A DNA stretch of 64,000 nt from an uncultured Rhizobiaceae bacterium (GTDB lineage Bacteria > Pseudomonadota > Alphaproteobacteria > Rhizobiales > Rhizobiaceae). The notes beneath the pieces are model-generated. The model was not told the DNA's origin and made no database searches. It saw nothing but the letters and a program-made list of their open reading frames with translations. The stretch covers positions 1,612,001-1,676,000 of the forward strand of contig CATOTF010000002.1 in the NCBI GenBank assembly GCA_951813045.1, in the 5' to 3' direction. Below are positions 35,640 to 44,770 of this stretch, in pieces. Both the position numbers and the translations under genes were made by a program. The stretch's first letter is position 1. The number at the start of each line of letters is the position of its first letter.

Positions 35640-38453
35640 CTACTCCGCAGCTTCACTTTGAACCGCAGCTGTCACCTTTGCTGCGCAGAACTTGAACTCC
35701 GGAATTTTGCCATACGGATCAAGCATCGGATTGGTTAGGCGGTTGGCCGGGCTTTCATTGAAACAGAACGGCATGAACACCATGCCGTCTGCAACTTCGC
35801 GGTCTACCCGCAACAACGCGTCTATCGTTCCGCGACGGGTCGCCACTTCGATCATCTGACCGGGTTGCAAACCCTGTTTTGCAATCTCGCGCGGGTTCAT
35901 GGCGGCAAAACCTTCCGGCTCAAGATCATCAAGTACATCGGCGCGGCGGGTCATCGCGCCGGTGTGCCAATGTTCCAATACACGCCCGGTGGTCAGCACC
36001 ATGGGATATTCCGCATCGGGCACCTCGTCCGGTGCGCGCAGGTCTGCGGGCACTATGCGTCCACGACCATCTTCCGTCGGAAAGCCGTCGGTGAAAACAA
36101 CTTCATTACCGTGTGCACCTTCTGATGGCACCGGATAAGTCACACTGCCTTCGGCTTCAAGCCGTTCCCACGGCATATAGTTGAGCGACGCCATAACCTT
36201 GCGCATTTCCTCGTAGACTTCGGGAACGTCCGCATAATTCCAGTCTAGGCCGCAACGGTTAGCCAGTTCAACGATGATCTCCCAATCGAGACGCGCTTCA
36301 CCAGGAAGCGGTAGTGCAGGACGGCCAATTTGAACCTGACGGTTAGTATTTGAATAGGTGCCGAGTTTCTCAGCATGCACAGAAGCAGGCAGCACAACAT
36401 CAGCGTGCCACGCGGTTTCCGTCAGGAAAATATCCTGCACGACAAGATGGTCGAGCTTGGCCAACGCACCGCGCGCATGAAGCTGATCGGGGTCTGACAT
36501 CGCCGGATTTTCACCCATTACGTACATGCCGTTGATCTTGTCGTCGTGGACAGCATCGATAATTTCAACGACGGTCAGGCCTTTGACAGGGTCGAGCGTG
36601 CGGCCCCAGAAATCTTCCATCTCACCGCGAATATCACCATTCTCAACTGAACGGTAATCCGGGAAGAACATCGGGATAAGGCCAGCATCGGATGCACCTT
36701 GCACATTGTTCTGGCCACGTAACGGGTGCAGTCCTGTGCCCGGACGACCGACATGGCCGGTGATCAGCGCCAGCGCGATAAGACAACGGGAATTATCGGT
36801 GCCGTGGGTGTGTTGGGAAATACCCATGCCCCAGAAAATCATTGAACGCTCAGACGTTGCATAGCGGCGGGCAACCGCACGCAGTGTTGGCGCATCAATG
36901 CCGCAAACTTCCGCCATTTCTTCCGGCGAGAAATCCCTTACCTTCGCTTTGAGCGCATCAAAACCGAACGCATTCGCCTGAATATATTGCGCGTCATAAA
37001 GCTCTTCCTCAATGATCACATGGATCAAGGCGTTGAGCATCGCAACGTCAGTACCGGGCTTGAATTTCAACGAATGTTCCGCATGGCGCATCAGGTCCTG
37101 GCCGCGCGGGTCCATGACGATGAGTTTGAGATCATTCTCGCGCACCGCCTGTTTGAAATAGGTTGCCGCAACAGGGTGGTTCGTGGTCGGTCGCGCACCG
37201 ATAACGATCACACAGTCCGCTTTCATCGCATCGGTAAAGGGCGCGGAAACCGCCCCGGAGCCAACACCTTCCAGCAATGCAGAAACCGAAGATGCGTGGC
37301 AAAGGCGGGTACAATGGTCGACGTTATTGGTTCCAAATCCCTGTCGGATCAATTTTTGGAACAGATAGGCTTCTTCGTTTGACCCTTTGGCTGAACCAAA
37401 GCCGGCCAGCGCGTCACCACCTTTTTCCGAACTGATTTTGGTGAGGCCAGAAGCAGCGCGTTCCATCGCTTCTTCCCATGTCGCCTCACGGAATATGTCG
37501 GAGACTTCCATGAAACGCATATCGATTTCGGCATTTTTTGGCGCGTCATCTCGGCGGATGAGCGGCTTGGTCAGGCGCTCTTTCGACATGGCATAGTCGT
37601 AACCAAACCGACCTTTAACGCAGAGCCGATTGTTGTTCGCCGGTCCATCACGGCCGTCCACGAGAACAATCTTGTCGTCCTTTGTATAGACGGTGGTTTG
37701 GCAGCCAACACCGCAGAACGGGCAAACACTATCGGTCGCCTTGTCGAAATCTCCAACAACGCGCTTCTTGCCATCCGCATCCATCAGCGTCTTTTCAAAC
37801 AGGGCCCCGGTCGGGCAGGCCTGCACGCATTCGCCACAGGTAACGCAGGTGGAAAAGCCCATCGGGTCATGAATATCGAAAACCGGAACGGCGTGATGCC
37901 CCCGTTCGCCCATGCCAAGCACATCATTAACCTGCACTTCACGACAGGCGCGGACGCAAAGGTTACAGGCGATACAGGCGTCAAGATTTACGGCAATTGC
38001 AGGGTTAGAAATATCGTGGACATCGGGCGTGGTGGCGGTGCCATTGTCGTTATGACCATCAAATTTCGAAGGCAGGCGTTCGCTGCCGGCAATGCCGAAA
38101 TCGGACGCCCATTCCCAAAATGAGGATTTACCGTCGGGGCTGTCATCGGGCTCGCGCATATCGGCAGCCAGCAGTTCAAAAACCATCTTGCGGGATTTAT
38201 CCGCCCGTTCCGTATCGGTTTTGACAACCAGACCGTCAGAAACTTTGCGCTGACAGGAAGCGGCAAGAACCCGCTCCCCTTCAATCTCAACCATACAGGC
38301 GCGGCAGTTCCCGTCGCTGCGGTAACCGGGCTTGTCGAGATAACAAAGGTGGGGAATGCGCGGCCCCTCCCGCTTCGCCACCTGCCAGATGGTTTCATCT
38401 TGCGAAGCCGAGACTTCCTTGCCGTCGAGTGTGAATTTTACCGTATCGGTCAT
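35640..38453 (-). CDS. fdsA: NAD-dependent formate dehydrogenase, alpha (Mo/W) subunit
   Basis: A 937-residue catalytic subunit oxidising formate to CO2. In order: N-terminal [2Fe-2S] ferredoxin domain (CYLDKPGYRSDGNCRACMVE), His/Cys cluster region, two 4Fe-4S sites (CIACNLCVRAC, CVTCGECVQACPTGAL), then the molybdopterin domain with SVCPFCGVGCQTTVY. The metal-ligand Cys is in TRLCHASSVSALLEGVGSGA, followed by the bis-MGD domain WHTGAMTRRADVL. Cys is at the Mo/W ligand position, so it is not a selenoenzyme. Last gene of the fds operon; it overlaps the LysE-family gene by 4 nt. It works with FdsGB, which passes electrons to NAD. Confidence 0.94.
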   Translation of the reverse strand: MTDTVKFTLDGKEVSASQDETIWQVAKREGPRIPHLCYLDKPGYRSDGNCRACMVEIEGERVLAASCQRKVSDGLVVKTDTERADKSRKMVFELLAADMREPDDSPDGKSSFWEWASDFGIAGSERLPSKFDGHNDNGTATTPDVHDISNPAIAVNLDACIACNLCVRACREVQVNDVLGMGERGHHAVPVFDIHDPMGFSTCVTCGECVQACPTGALFEKTLMDADGKKRVVGDFDKATDSVCPFCGVGCQTTVYTKDDKIVLVDGRDGPANNNRLCVKGRFGYDYAMSKERLTKPLIRRDDAPKNAEIDMRFMEVSDIFREATWEEAMERAASGLTKISSEKGGDALAGFGSAKGSNEEAYLFQKLIRQGFGTNNVDHCTRLCHASSVSALLEGVGSGAVSAPFTDAMKADCVIVIGARPTTNHPVAATYFKQAVRENDLKLIVMDPRGQDLMRHAEHSLKFKPGTDVAMLNALIHVIIEEELYDAQYIQANAFGFDALKAKVRDFSPEEMAEVCGIDAPTLRAVARRYATSERSMIFWGMGISQHTHGTDNSRCLIALALITGHVGRPGTGLHPLRGQNNVQGASDAGLIPMFFPDYRSVENGDIRGEMEDFWGRTLDPVKGLTVVEIIDAVHDDKINGMYVMGENPAMSDPDQLHARGALAKLDHLVVQDIFLTETAWHADVVLPASVHAEKLGTYSNTNRQVQIGRPALPLPGEARLDWEIIVELANRCGLDWNYADVPEVYEEMRKVMASLNYMPWERLEAEGSVTYPVPSEGAHGNEVVFTDGFPTEDGRGRIVPADLRAPDEVPDAEYPMVLTTGRVLEHWHTGAMTRRADVLDDLEPEGFAAMNPREIAKQGLQPGQMIEVATRRGTIDALLRVDREVADGMVFMPFCFNESPANRLTNPMLDPYGKIPEFKFCAAKVTAAVQSEAAE

Positions 38454-39112
38454 GTTGCTTTGCTTCCCGATTTAAATGCGCTGAGCACAAGACCAGCGCC
38501 CAACGCGCCGAGCAATGTACCAAGAATAGAATTGATGACGCGTTTGAAGCGGTCATAAAAGCCGATCACCCCATGCGTTGAGAAAAGATAAGCCCAGGCA
38601 ATATGCCCGGCGAAGGCGAGGAAAGTGCAGCCCAATACAAAAATCGCCAATATCCAAAAAGGGGCGTCTGGCCTTGAAACAATCGAGATTGTGGCAATCC
38701 ACGCAAAAATTGCCTTGGGATTGGTCATCTGTATAAAAATTCCTCGACCAAAATAGCGCATCAAACCGTGTTGTACGCTACTCTCTGCAACTGCAATTGA
38801 AGTGTTTGCTTTCGCTGCTCGCAGGTACTTCACACCAATCCAAGCGAGATAAAGACCGCCCGCAATTTTCAATCCAAATGCAAGAGGTGCATAAGCGGCC
38901 ATCAATGCTGCCACACCCAACACAGCCAGTGTTGCCCACACAAAACTGCCGGCGGATACACCACAAGCCATCAATACGCCCGCTTTACGGGAAACTCCCA
39001 TCGAGGTTCCAACAATGGCAAGAATGTTGGGACCAGGGCTAAGGAGGCCCAGAGCCATCACGAAATAGCCAGCAAGCAAAGACGGAAAGAATTCTGCCAA
39101 TTCAGACATCAT
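38450..39112 (-). CDS. LysE/RhtB-family exporter
   Basis: A 220-residue inner-membrane protein with five or six helices. The LysE-family signature is in GLLSPGPNILAIVGTSMGVS, followed by MACGVSAGSFVWATLAVLGV and TNPKAIFAWIA. Members export amino acids or their analogues. It overlaps the cupin gene upstream and fdsA downstream by 4 nt each, so it is translated within the formate dehydrogenase operon. Its substrate in this setting is unknown. Confidence 0.87.
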   Translation of the reverse strand: MMSELAEFFPSLLAGYFVMALGLLSPGPNILAIVGTSMGVSRKAGVLMACGVSAGSFVWATLAVLGVAALMAAYAPLAFGLKIAGGLYLAWIGVKYLRAAKANTSIAVAESSVQHGLMRYFGRGIFIQMTNPKAIFAWIATISIVSRPDAPFWILAIFVLGCTFLAFAGHIAWAYLFSTHGVIGFYDRFKRVINSILGTLLGALGAGLVLSAFKSGSKAT

Positions 39113-39390
39113 TTGAACTCAACCTCCACAAATGCATAGTCAAAATCATTGGCGTTGATCACGTTGTGATGCACACCTTTGGGGCGAAAATAGCTCACGC
39201 CTGCCTTCAATTCGCTAATTGTTTCAGTTCCATCAGGAGCAACAATCTTCAATTGCCCGTCCAGCATTGGCACAACACAATAATCGTGCCCGTGAATATG
39301 AACACCGGTTTCCTCACCCGGCTTAAAATCCCAACGGGTGACGATGCAGGTATCGTTATCGATTTGAGTTGTTGGGGTGGCTTGGGTCAT
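39109..39390 (-). CDS. Small cupin-domain protein
   Basis: A 93-residue single cupin. The first motif is GEETGVHIHGHDYCVVPMLDG (metal-binding His-x-His and a further His) and the second is YFRPKGVHHNVINANDFDYA. It likely binds a metal ion; enzyme activity or sensing is possible. It sits in the fds operon with 4-nt overlaps on both sides. Confidence 0.8.
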   Translation of the reverse strand: MTQATPTTQIDNDTCIVTRWDFKPGEETGVHIHGHDYCVVPMLDGQLKIVAPDGTETISELKAGVSYFRPKGVHHNVINANDFDYAFVEVEFK

Positions 39391-40169
39391 TTTGCTTCCA
39401 AAGCCCTATTAATGCCCTTGACGATCCGACCGATCGTATATGCGCGATCAGTTCGCGGCTTGATAAGCTTCTCCAATGATCGCAGGTCCTCGATATTTTT
39501 TGCGCTAAAGGCAGCCAATCCGGCAGAGGAAACTGAATTTTGAATTGCCCTCAAACCCCAAAACTGAACAAACGGTTGTTTAGAACTATTAATGAGCCCG
39601 ATCATTTCATCCATATTAAAGTCATCCACGAAGGTATATCCATATGCGATTGCAGCGAGATTTTCTCCAGGGTCATCTGAATTCAACCCCTCAGACGGAT
39701 CAAAGTTAGACTTACCTATTTTTCTGACTTCCATTCTCATTTGAGCAAAGAGCGTTGCCATTTTCTCCGTACGTTCATTGCTGCTGGGCATAGATTTTCG
39801 CGTTGAAACATAATCGACCGATAACGACTTGAGGCGATCCGCTGGTAAGGAGTTATCATCAGATGTGTCGTTGATTACATTTGCTGATGCATTTATTTCT
39901 CGAGAATTATCAATTGCTTCTTCCGCGTTTTCAATTCTCTGTTCAATCTGTCGAAACTTTGCTTCCCCAAAGCCAGCAATACTCAGGCTTTCCAATATCG
40001 TACCAAGCCAAGGCAACATCGCCAGCCCCAATATCGTTAAGCCTATTGCATCGGTGGCATTTGCAATCCATTCAAAATGTGGGCGGGTCAAAAACAAAGC
40101 AATTGCTGAAGTGGTAACCAAAATACCAACCCAGGTCCTTCCTGAAATGTGATTTGTGAATCCCATCAC
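39387..40169 (-). CDS. Hypothetical two-helix membrane protein in the fds operon
   Basis: 260 residues, family not recognised. Two N-terminal transmembrane segments (TWVGILVTTSAIALFLT and AIGLTILGLAMLPWLGTIL) are followed by a coiled-coil-like helix (KFRQIEQRIENAEEAIDNSR) and a soluble domain of about 150 residues (MATLFAQMRMEVRKIG, FVQFWGLRAIQNSVSSAGLA) that would face the cytoplasm. Base composition here is slightly lower in GC than in fdsA or fdsGB. It overlaps fdsGB and the cupin gene by 4 nt, so it is coupled to both. Confidence 0.65.
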   Translation of the reverse strand: MMGFTNHISGRTWVGILVTTSAIALFLTRPHFEWIANATDAIGLTILGLAMLPWLGTILESLSIAGFGEAKFRQIEQRIENAEEAIDNSREINASANVINDTSDDNSLPADRLKSLSVDYVSTRKSMPSSNERTEKMATLFAQMRMEVRKIGKSNFDPSEGLNSDDPGENLAAIAYGYTFVDDFNMDEMIGLINSSKQPFVQFWGLRAIQNSVSSAGLAAFSAKNIEDLRSLEKLIKPRTDRAYTIGRIVKGINRALEAK

Positions 40170-41863
40170 AAATCATCCCGAAAATGCACAAGCAGATGGT
40201 TGATCGGGTTTGGTGCCGCCTGCCCAAGCCCGCAGATTGATGCGTCGCGCATGACATCTTCGAGATCGCGAATAGTCGCTTCGTCGAGCTTGCCTTCGGC
40301 GCGCAGCAGCTTGCCCATTTTCTCGGTTCCACCACGGCAGGGTGTACATTGGCCGCAACTTTCGTGAGTGAAGAAATCCAGCAGGTTCAGCGCAACATCC
40401 TTGATGTTATCCTGATCAGAAAACACGACAATTGCGTGCGAACCGACAAATGAGCCGAGTTCAGCAAGCTTACCGCCAAAATCAAGCGGCACATCATCAA
40501 ACTTCGCTGGCAGGATTCCACCGGATGCCCCACCGGGGAGATAGGCCTTGAAGGTGTGTCCGTCGGCCATGCCACCACAATGTTCTTCGATTAATTCACG
40601 GATGGTGACACCAGCGGGTGCGATCATGACACCGGGGCTCTTCACTCGCCCGGACACAGACCACGAGCGCATACCCGGGTGACCTTCCTTACCCTGCGAA
40701 GCGAACCACTCAACGCCCTTTTCAAGAATTTCCGGCACCCAATAGAGTGTCTCAACATTGTTGTTGAGGGTCGGGCGACCAAACAGACCCACTTCCGCAA
40801 TATACGGCGGGCGATGACGCGGAATTCCCCGTTTACCTTCGATAGATTCCAGCATCGCGCTTTCTTCACCGCAAATATAAGCCCCCGCCCCGCGACGCAG
40901 TTCGAAGAAACCGGGTTCTGTGACGCCGGCAGCTTCCAGCGCTGCAATTTCCGTGCGCAGTATTTCCAGCACCGCCGGATATTCGTCACGCATATAGACG
41001 TAGCATTTCTCGGCACCCACCACATGGGCTCCGATCAGCGCCCCTTCAAACATCGGGTGCGGATTACGTTCAAGGTAATAGCGGTCTTTGAATGTGCCCG
41101 GTTCCCCTTCATCCCCATTGATGGTCATCAGACGCGGGCCTTCGTAGCCGCGCACAAAGCTCCATTTCTTGCCCGTCGGGAATCCGGCTCCACCAAGGCC
41201 ACGTAGGCCTGCCTGTGAAAGGTCTTCGATAATCTGATCGCCGGTCAGTTCACCGAATTTCACCCGATCCCAGACCTTATAACCGCCGTTTTCGCGATAG
41301 GCTTCCAGCCCGATATATTTGGGGCGTAAGGCTTCGATCTTGCCCGTGGTAGCGAAATCCAACAGGTTTTCAGCAGTCGCATGACCAACTTCCCGGTCGC
41401 CAACACGGGCCGCCGGTGCAACATCACAGCCCCCCATGCAGGGCGCGCGCATCACGCGGATAGATTTGGGATCAACATCATTTTCAAGTTGGGTGATAAG
41501 CTGTTCTGCGCCTGCCACCATGCAGGACACGGAATCGCAGACTCGAATGGTTAGTGGCGCCGGGGCAGCTTCTTCTTCCTTGACCACATCGAAATGATCG
41601 TAAAACGACGCGACTTCGTAAATTTCAACCTGCGACAGACGCATATCTTCGGCCAGCGCCCGGATATGTTTTGCCTGCAGGCATCCAAACTTGTCCTGAA
41701 TGAGGTGCAGGAATTCAATCAGCAGGTCGCGGCGCCGTTCCCGCTCACCTAATAGCTCACGCACGTCCGCTAATGCTGCATCGTCCAACTGCCGCCCTTT
41801 GGGCTTTGAGTTGTCGCGTTTGCGCCCCTGACGTGTCGGGCGTTCAGCCGTACGATCCAGCAT
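40166..41863 (-). CDS. fdsB: Formate dehydrogenase diaphorase, fused gamma-beta (NuoE-NuoF type)
   Basis: A 565-residue fusion. Residues 30-170 are the NuoE/FdsG [2Fe-2S] domain (RVCDSVSCMVAGAEQL, then APCMGGCDVAPAARVGDRE). Residues 200-560 are the NuoF/FdsB flavin domain: GRGGAGFPTGKKW-like (GLGGAGFPTGKKWSFVRG), NGDEGEPGTFKDRYYLE (NADH/FMN), GAGAYICGEESAMLESIEG, and the 4Fe-4S ligands ESCGQCTPCRGG plus a final Cys in DASICGLG. It accepts electrons from FdsA and reduces NAD+. First gene of the operon. Confidence 0.93.
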   Translation of the reverse strand: MLDRTAERPTRQGRKRDNSKPKGRQLDDAALADVRELLGERERRRDLLIEFLHLIQDKFGCLQAKHIRALAEDMRLSQVEIYEVASFYDHFDVVKEEEAAPAPLTIRVCDSVSCMVAGAEQLITQLENDVDPKSIRVMRAPCMGGCDVAPAARVGDREVGHATAENLLDFATTGKIEALRPKYIGLEAYRENGGYKVWDRVKFGELTGDQIIEDLSQAGLRGLGGAGFPTGKKWSFVRGYEGPRLMTINGDEGEPGTFKDRYYLERNPHPMFEGALIGAHVVGAEKCYVYMRDEYPAVLEILRTEIAALEAAGVTEPGFFELRRGAGAYICGEESAMLESIEGKRGIPRHRPPYIAEVGLFGRPTLNNNVETLYWVPEILEKGVEWFASQGKEGHPGMRSWSVSGRVKSPGVMIAPAGVTIRELIEEHCGGMADGHTFKAYLPGGASGGILPAKFDDVPLDFGGKLAELGSFVGSHAIVVFSDQDNIKDVALNLLDFFTHESCGQCTPCRGGTEKMGKLLRAEGKLDEATIRDLEDVMRDASICGLGQAAPNPINHLLVHFRDDL

Positions 41864-42172
41864 GATATTTGGCTCCTAATTTCGCCAATCTGACGAAACA
41901 ATAGCGCTCTAAGGCGCAATAACAAACATTCGATATGGTGATTTTTGAATGCGGTCGCTTTAAATGACGACTCAATCTCGTCGCAAGCGCAATCTGTCGG
42001 GAACCCTGTCCAACTCAATAACCTTATCGAAGCCAACAAGCCCCTGCAAGATATTCAGATAAATTCTTGCAAGTGTTTCACCAAAACGCTCAAAATTTGT
42101 GGCCCGGCAGGCTTCGCGATTTAAAAATTCTGGTGCACAACCAATACAATTGCCCATTTGCGAGATAGATAA
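41864..42172. other. fds promoter region with one doubtful small frame
   Basis: Between divergent fdsGB and the AlkD-like gene. CGCCAATCTGACG and GCGCTCTAAGGCGC (41906-41920) are short inverted stretches near fdsGB. On the minus strand 41972-42157 could encode 61 residues (MGNCIGCAPEFLNREACRAT, then LARIYLNILQGLVGFDKVIE) without a ribosome site; I cannot confirm it as a gene. Confidence 0.3.
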
Positions 42173-43300
42173 TTGCCGGAGCCGTTTAAAAACTTCTTCA
42201 ACCCAGAAATGATTGGCAAAATGGGCGGTCACCTCGCCCGTTCCAATTGTGACTTCGATACGGAGAAATTCGTTGAATGCGCAACAAACGGGTTAGAAAA
42301 ACTCGAATTAAAAGAGCGATCCAATCAAATCGCAGACGCACTCGGTTCAACTCTTGGAGCGGATTATCAGGCAGCTTGCCAAACGTTGGTGGACTCTCTG
42401 CACCCGATAGAAGACGCGAACTTGAGTGACCTCAATATGGATGATCAAGGAATTCGCGGTTGGGCCATCATGCCGATGGGCGAATATATCGCTCAACACG
42501 GGTTGAATGACATTGATCTGAGCCTGAACGTATTGGAGCAATTCACAAAGCGTTTCACCGCCGAGTTTGCTATACGCCCATTCTTTATCAACGCGCCCAA
42601 GAAGACGCTGGTAAAAGCGATTTTATGGTCCAAGGATAGTAATTTTCACCTGCGCCGACTGGCATCAGAAGGCTCACGACCCCGCCTGCCCTGGGGTCTG
42701 CGTCTTCAAGCTTTCGTAGATGACCCCGCCCCTCTGCTTCCTCTTTTGGAGAACCTAAAAGACGACGAAGAAGAATATGTTCGCCGCTCAGTCGCCAATA
42801 ACCTTAACGATATCGCGAAAGACCATCCCAAGACTGTTGCAGGAATCGCCAAAAGCTGGATGAAAAACGCGGGAAAAGACCGTCAGCGTCTGGTCAAACA
42901 TGCCTGCCGCACGCTCATCAAAGATGGGCATCAACCAACGCTTGCAGCGCTTGGATACGGACCACCGAACGCTAAAGTGGCTGACTTTCAAATAGTCTCG
43001 CCGAGCATCAGACTAGGTGAGAGCCTTGAATTTAAACTCGAAATTCGATCCCTCTCAGATCATACTCAACCGTTAATCGTCGATTTCATTATCCATCATC
43101 GCAAGGCCAATGGGGAAACATCACCCAAGGTTTTCAAATGGAAGAACATTGATCTGAAGGCCAATAAAACAGTCAAACTCACCAAGAAACACCCGATGAA
43201 GCCGATAACAACCCGCACTTATTATGCAGGAGAACATTTCCTTGAAATCCAGATCAACGGTGTCAGTTTTGGGCGTTTGCCGATTGACCTGAGCCTATAA
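42173..43300 (+). CDS. DNA alkylation repair-like protein (AlkD family) with C-terminal beta domain
   Basis: A 375-residue protein of the AlkD-like HEAT-repeat group. Residues 50-240 hold the helical repeats (GWAIMPMGEYIAQHG, RPFFINAPKKTLVKAILWSK, HLRRLASEGSRPRLPWG, EEYVRRSVANNLNDIAKDHP). This RRLASEG-RPRLPW pattern marks the bacterial subgroup annotated as DNA alkylation repair. Residues 265-375 form an extra beta-rich domain. The AlkD catalytic residues cannot be assigned by eye, so repair activity is unproven. The start is a TTG at 42173. It ends 6 nt inside the convergent Lin0512 gene. Confidence 0.85.
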   Translation: MPEPFKNFFNPEMIGKMGGHLARSNCDFDTEKFVECATNGLEKLELKERSNQIADALGSTLGADYQAACQTLVDSLHPIEDANLSDLNMDDQGIRGWAIMPMGEYIAQHGLNDIDLSLNVLEQFTKRFTAEFAIRPFFINAPKKTLVKAILWSKDSNFHLRRLASEGSRPRLPWGLRLQAFVDDPAPLLPLLENLKDDEEEYVRRSVANNLNDIAKDHPKTVAGIAKSWMKNAGKDRQRLVKHACRTLIKDGHQPTLAALGYGPPNAKVADFQIVSPSIRLGESLEFKLEIRSLSDHTQPLIVDFIIHHRKANGETSPKVFKWKNIDLKANKTVKLTKKHPMKPITTRTYYAGEHFLEIQINGVSFGRLPIDLSL

Positions 43301-43636
43301 GGGCAGGCGCACGATAATACCGGCGTTGACGATAACGCTCGTCCTGCCGGTCACATCATCATGCACATTCAACCCTCCAAAAACCGCTTTTGGGGTTACC
43401 TGACCATAAGGGAGCTCTGCCGCAACCGCATCAAGGTCGACCTCTTCGGGCTTTTGTGCCGCGATATTGAGCTCGATGTGCATGCTTTGCGGGTCGATGT
43501 TCAAACTCTTGAACAGCGTAATGGAAGAATGATGAATGGCGTCCTGAACAGCACGTTTAGCGGCCTTGGTATAATCTTCGCCATAAAGGTCGTTACCCGT
43601 ACCCATTTCCAGAATTATGCGTTTTAGTGTGGTCAT
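43295..43636 (-). CDS. Lin0512-family protein, paralog 2
   Basis: A 113-residue Lin0512-family protein of unknown function. Seen: TLKRIILEMGTGNDLYGEDY, TKAAKRAVQDAIHHSSI, AVAAELPYGQVTPKAVFGGL and SVIVNAGIIVRL. ATG 43636 overlaps the stop of the paralog upstream (ATGA at 43636-43633). It is most similar to its neighbour at 43633, so the pair arose by tandem duplication and may form a heteromer. Confidence 0.83.
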   Translation of the reverse strand: MTTLKRIILEMGTGNDLYGEDYTKAAKRAVQDAIHHSSITLFKSLNIDPQSMHIELNIAAQKPEEVDLDAVAAELPYGQVTPKAVFGGLNVHDDVTGRTSVIVNAGIIVRLPL

Positions 43637-43998
43637 GCCGCATCTCCCCAAACCTTGTCGCCGGGAAGATCGAGATAAACGATGATAGCCGCATTCGCCA
43701 TGATAGTTGCTCCACCATCATCCTTTGGCGTATCCATTCCCCCCGCTTCAACGCGTACCGTGCGGGAACCATAGGGGAGCATATCTGCGACAGCCTGCTG
43801 GTCGACCTGATCCGGTTTTTGAACACCGATGATGATTTCCACCACCATATCGTCACGTGAAACACCAAAGGCATCATATACGTGGAGCGAATTTTGCCGC
43901 AGCGCATTATGCACCGCGCGGCAGGCGGCTTTGGTATAATCCTGCCCTTGCAAATCGGTGCCCATGCCCAATTCCATGACCATTCGTTTCAACGGCAT
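43633..43998 (-). CDS. Lin0512-family protein, paralog 1
   Basis: 121 residues with the same core: LKRMVMELGMGTDLQGQDYT, KAACRAVHNALRQNSL, VADMLPYGSRTVRVEAGGMD, ATIMANAAIIVYL. The conserved E-M-G-x-G-x-D near the N terminus and alternating hydrophobic/charged strands suggest an oligomeric ring-like fold as seen for relatives. Function unknown. First of the two-gene operon. Confidence 0.83.
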   Translation of the reverse strand: MPLKRMVMELGMGTDLQGQDYTKAACRAVHNALRQNSLHVYDAFGVSRDDMVVEIIIGVQKPDQVDQQAVADMLPYGSRTVRVEAGGMDTPKDDGGATIMANAAIIVYLDLPGDKVWGDAA

Positions 43999-44038
43999 GA
44001 CGATTCTCCGACGTCTTCAAAGTATGTACTTCGCATAA

Positions 44039-44070
44039 AAAACGGCCCCACGCGATGCGCAGGGCCGTTT
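44039..44070 (-). terminator. Rho-independent terminator after the cytochrome c gene
   Basis: On the minus strand AAACGGCCC-loop-GGGCCGTTTTTT: a 9-bp stem with a 14-nt loop and a T6 run. It follows the cytochrome c stop at 44090 by about 20 bases and separates that gene from the Lin0512 pair. Confidence 0.85.
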
Positions 44071-44089
44071 GTATCAATTTGTTATGTAA

Positions 44090-44506
44090 CTACTCTGATT
44101 TTGAAAATGTTTTCAAATAAGCAATGATGTTTGCCCGGTCGTCTTCCTTTTTTAAACGAAAAGACATTTTTGTCTTGGCTTTTTTATCATCAAGTTTTGC
44201 ACGAAGATATTTCTTTGGGTTTGTCAGGAATTCTGCGATGGATTCTTCATCCCAAACCATACCCGTTTCGCCAAGTGCCGTCATGCTTTTACTGTACTTA
44301 TAGCCTTCAAAAGAAGCTGTTTTACGGCCCACAACGCCGGTGAGAACCGGGCCGACGCGATTTTTTGCACCTTCGCCAATCGTGTGGCAGGCCGCGCATT
44401 TTTTGAATACTTTTTCCCCTGCAGCGGCGTCACCTTCCGCAAATGCTGAGTTTGAAAAGGCGCTTAAGGATAAGAATGCCGCTATGGCGAGTGATTTTTG
44501 AATCAT
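44090..44506 (-). CDS. Class I cytochrome c (c2/c550-like)
   Basis: A 138-residue periplasmic electron carrier. Residues 1-23 are a signal peptide (AFLSLSAFSNSAFA). The haem site is CAACH at 37-41. YKYSKSM and IAEFLTNPKKYL are typical of mitochondrial-like cytochrome c2. The axial Met is probably in KTKMSFRLKKEDDRANIIAYLKT, where the usual KM-F pattern is kept. A soluble carrier between complex III and oxidases is likely. Single gene with its own terminator. Confidence 0.92.
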   Translation of the reverse strand: MIQKSLAIAAFLSLSAFSNSAFAEGDAAAGEKVFKKCAACHTIGEGAKNRVGPVLTGVVGRKTASFEGYKYSKSMTALGETGMVWDEESIAEFLTNPKKYLRAKLDDKKAKTKMSFRLKKEDDRANIIAYLKTFSKSE

Positions 44507-44770
44507 TTGGTTCTCCCAATTTAAAATCCATACTGATTGCGGCGTAATCGCTGCAAATTATTGATACCGCGGACTATATACGAGCCATTCACAAATGTTT
44601 GGTGAATAAGTGAATGACTTGTTGTCGCACTATGGTCCTATTGGCGTTACACTCGATCTGGAATGTGAGATAACACATACACAAATTCTGCCTCTTCGGG
44701 TTGAACTTACGCTCACTTTCCAGTGAAATATTTAACAAGTCAGTTTTAATAATCGAAATGGAATAGACCA

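Noticed and set aside
41972-42157. Small gene upstream of fdsGB
   Set aside because: No ribosome site, no recognisable family, and it ends inside the expected promoter region; kept only as a doubtful frame.
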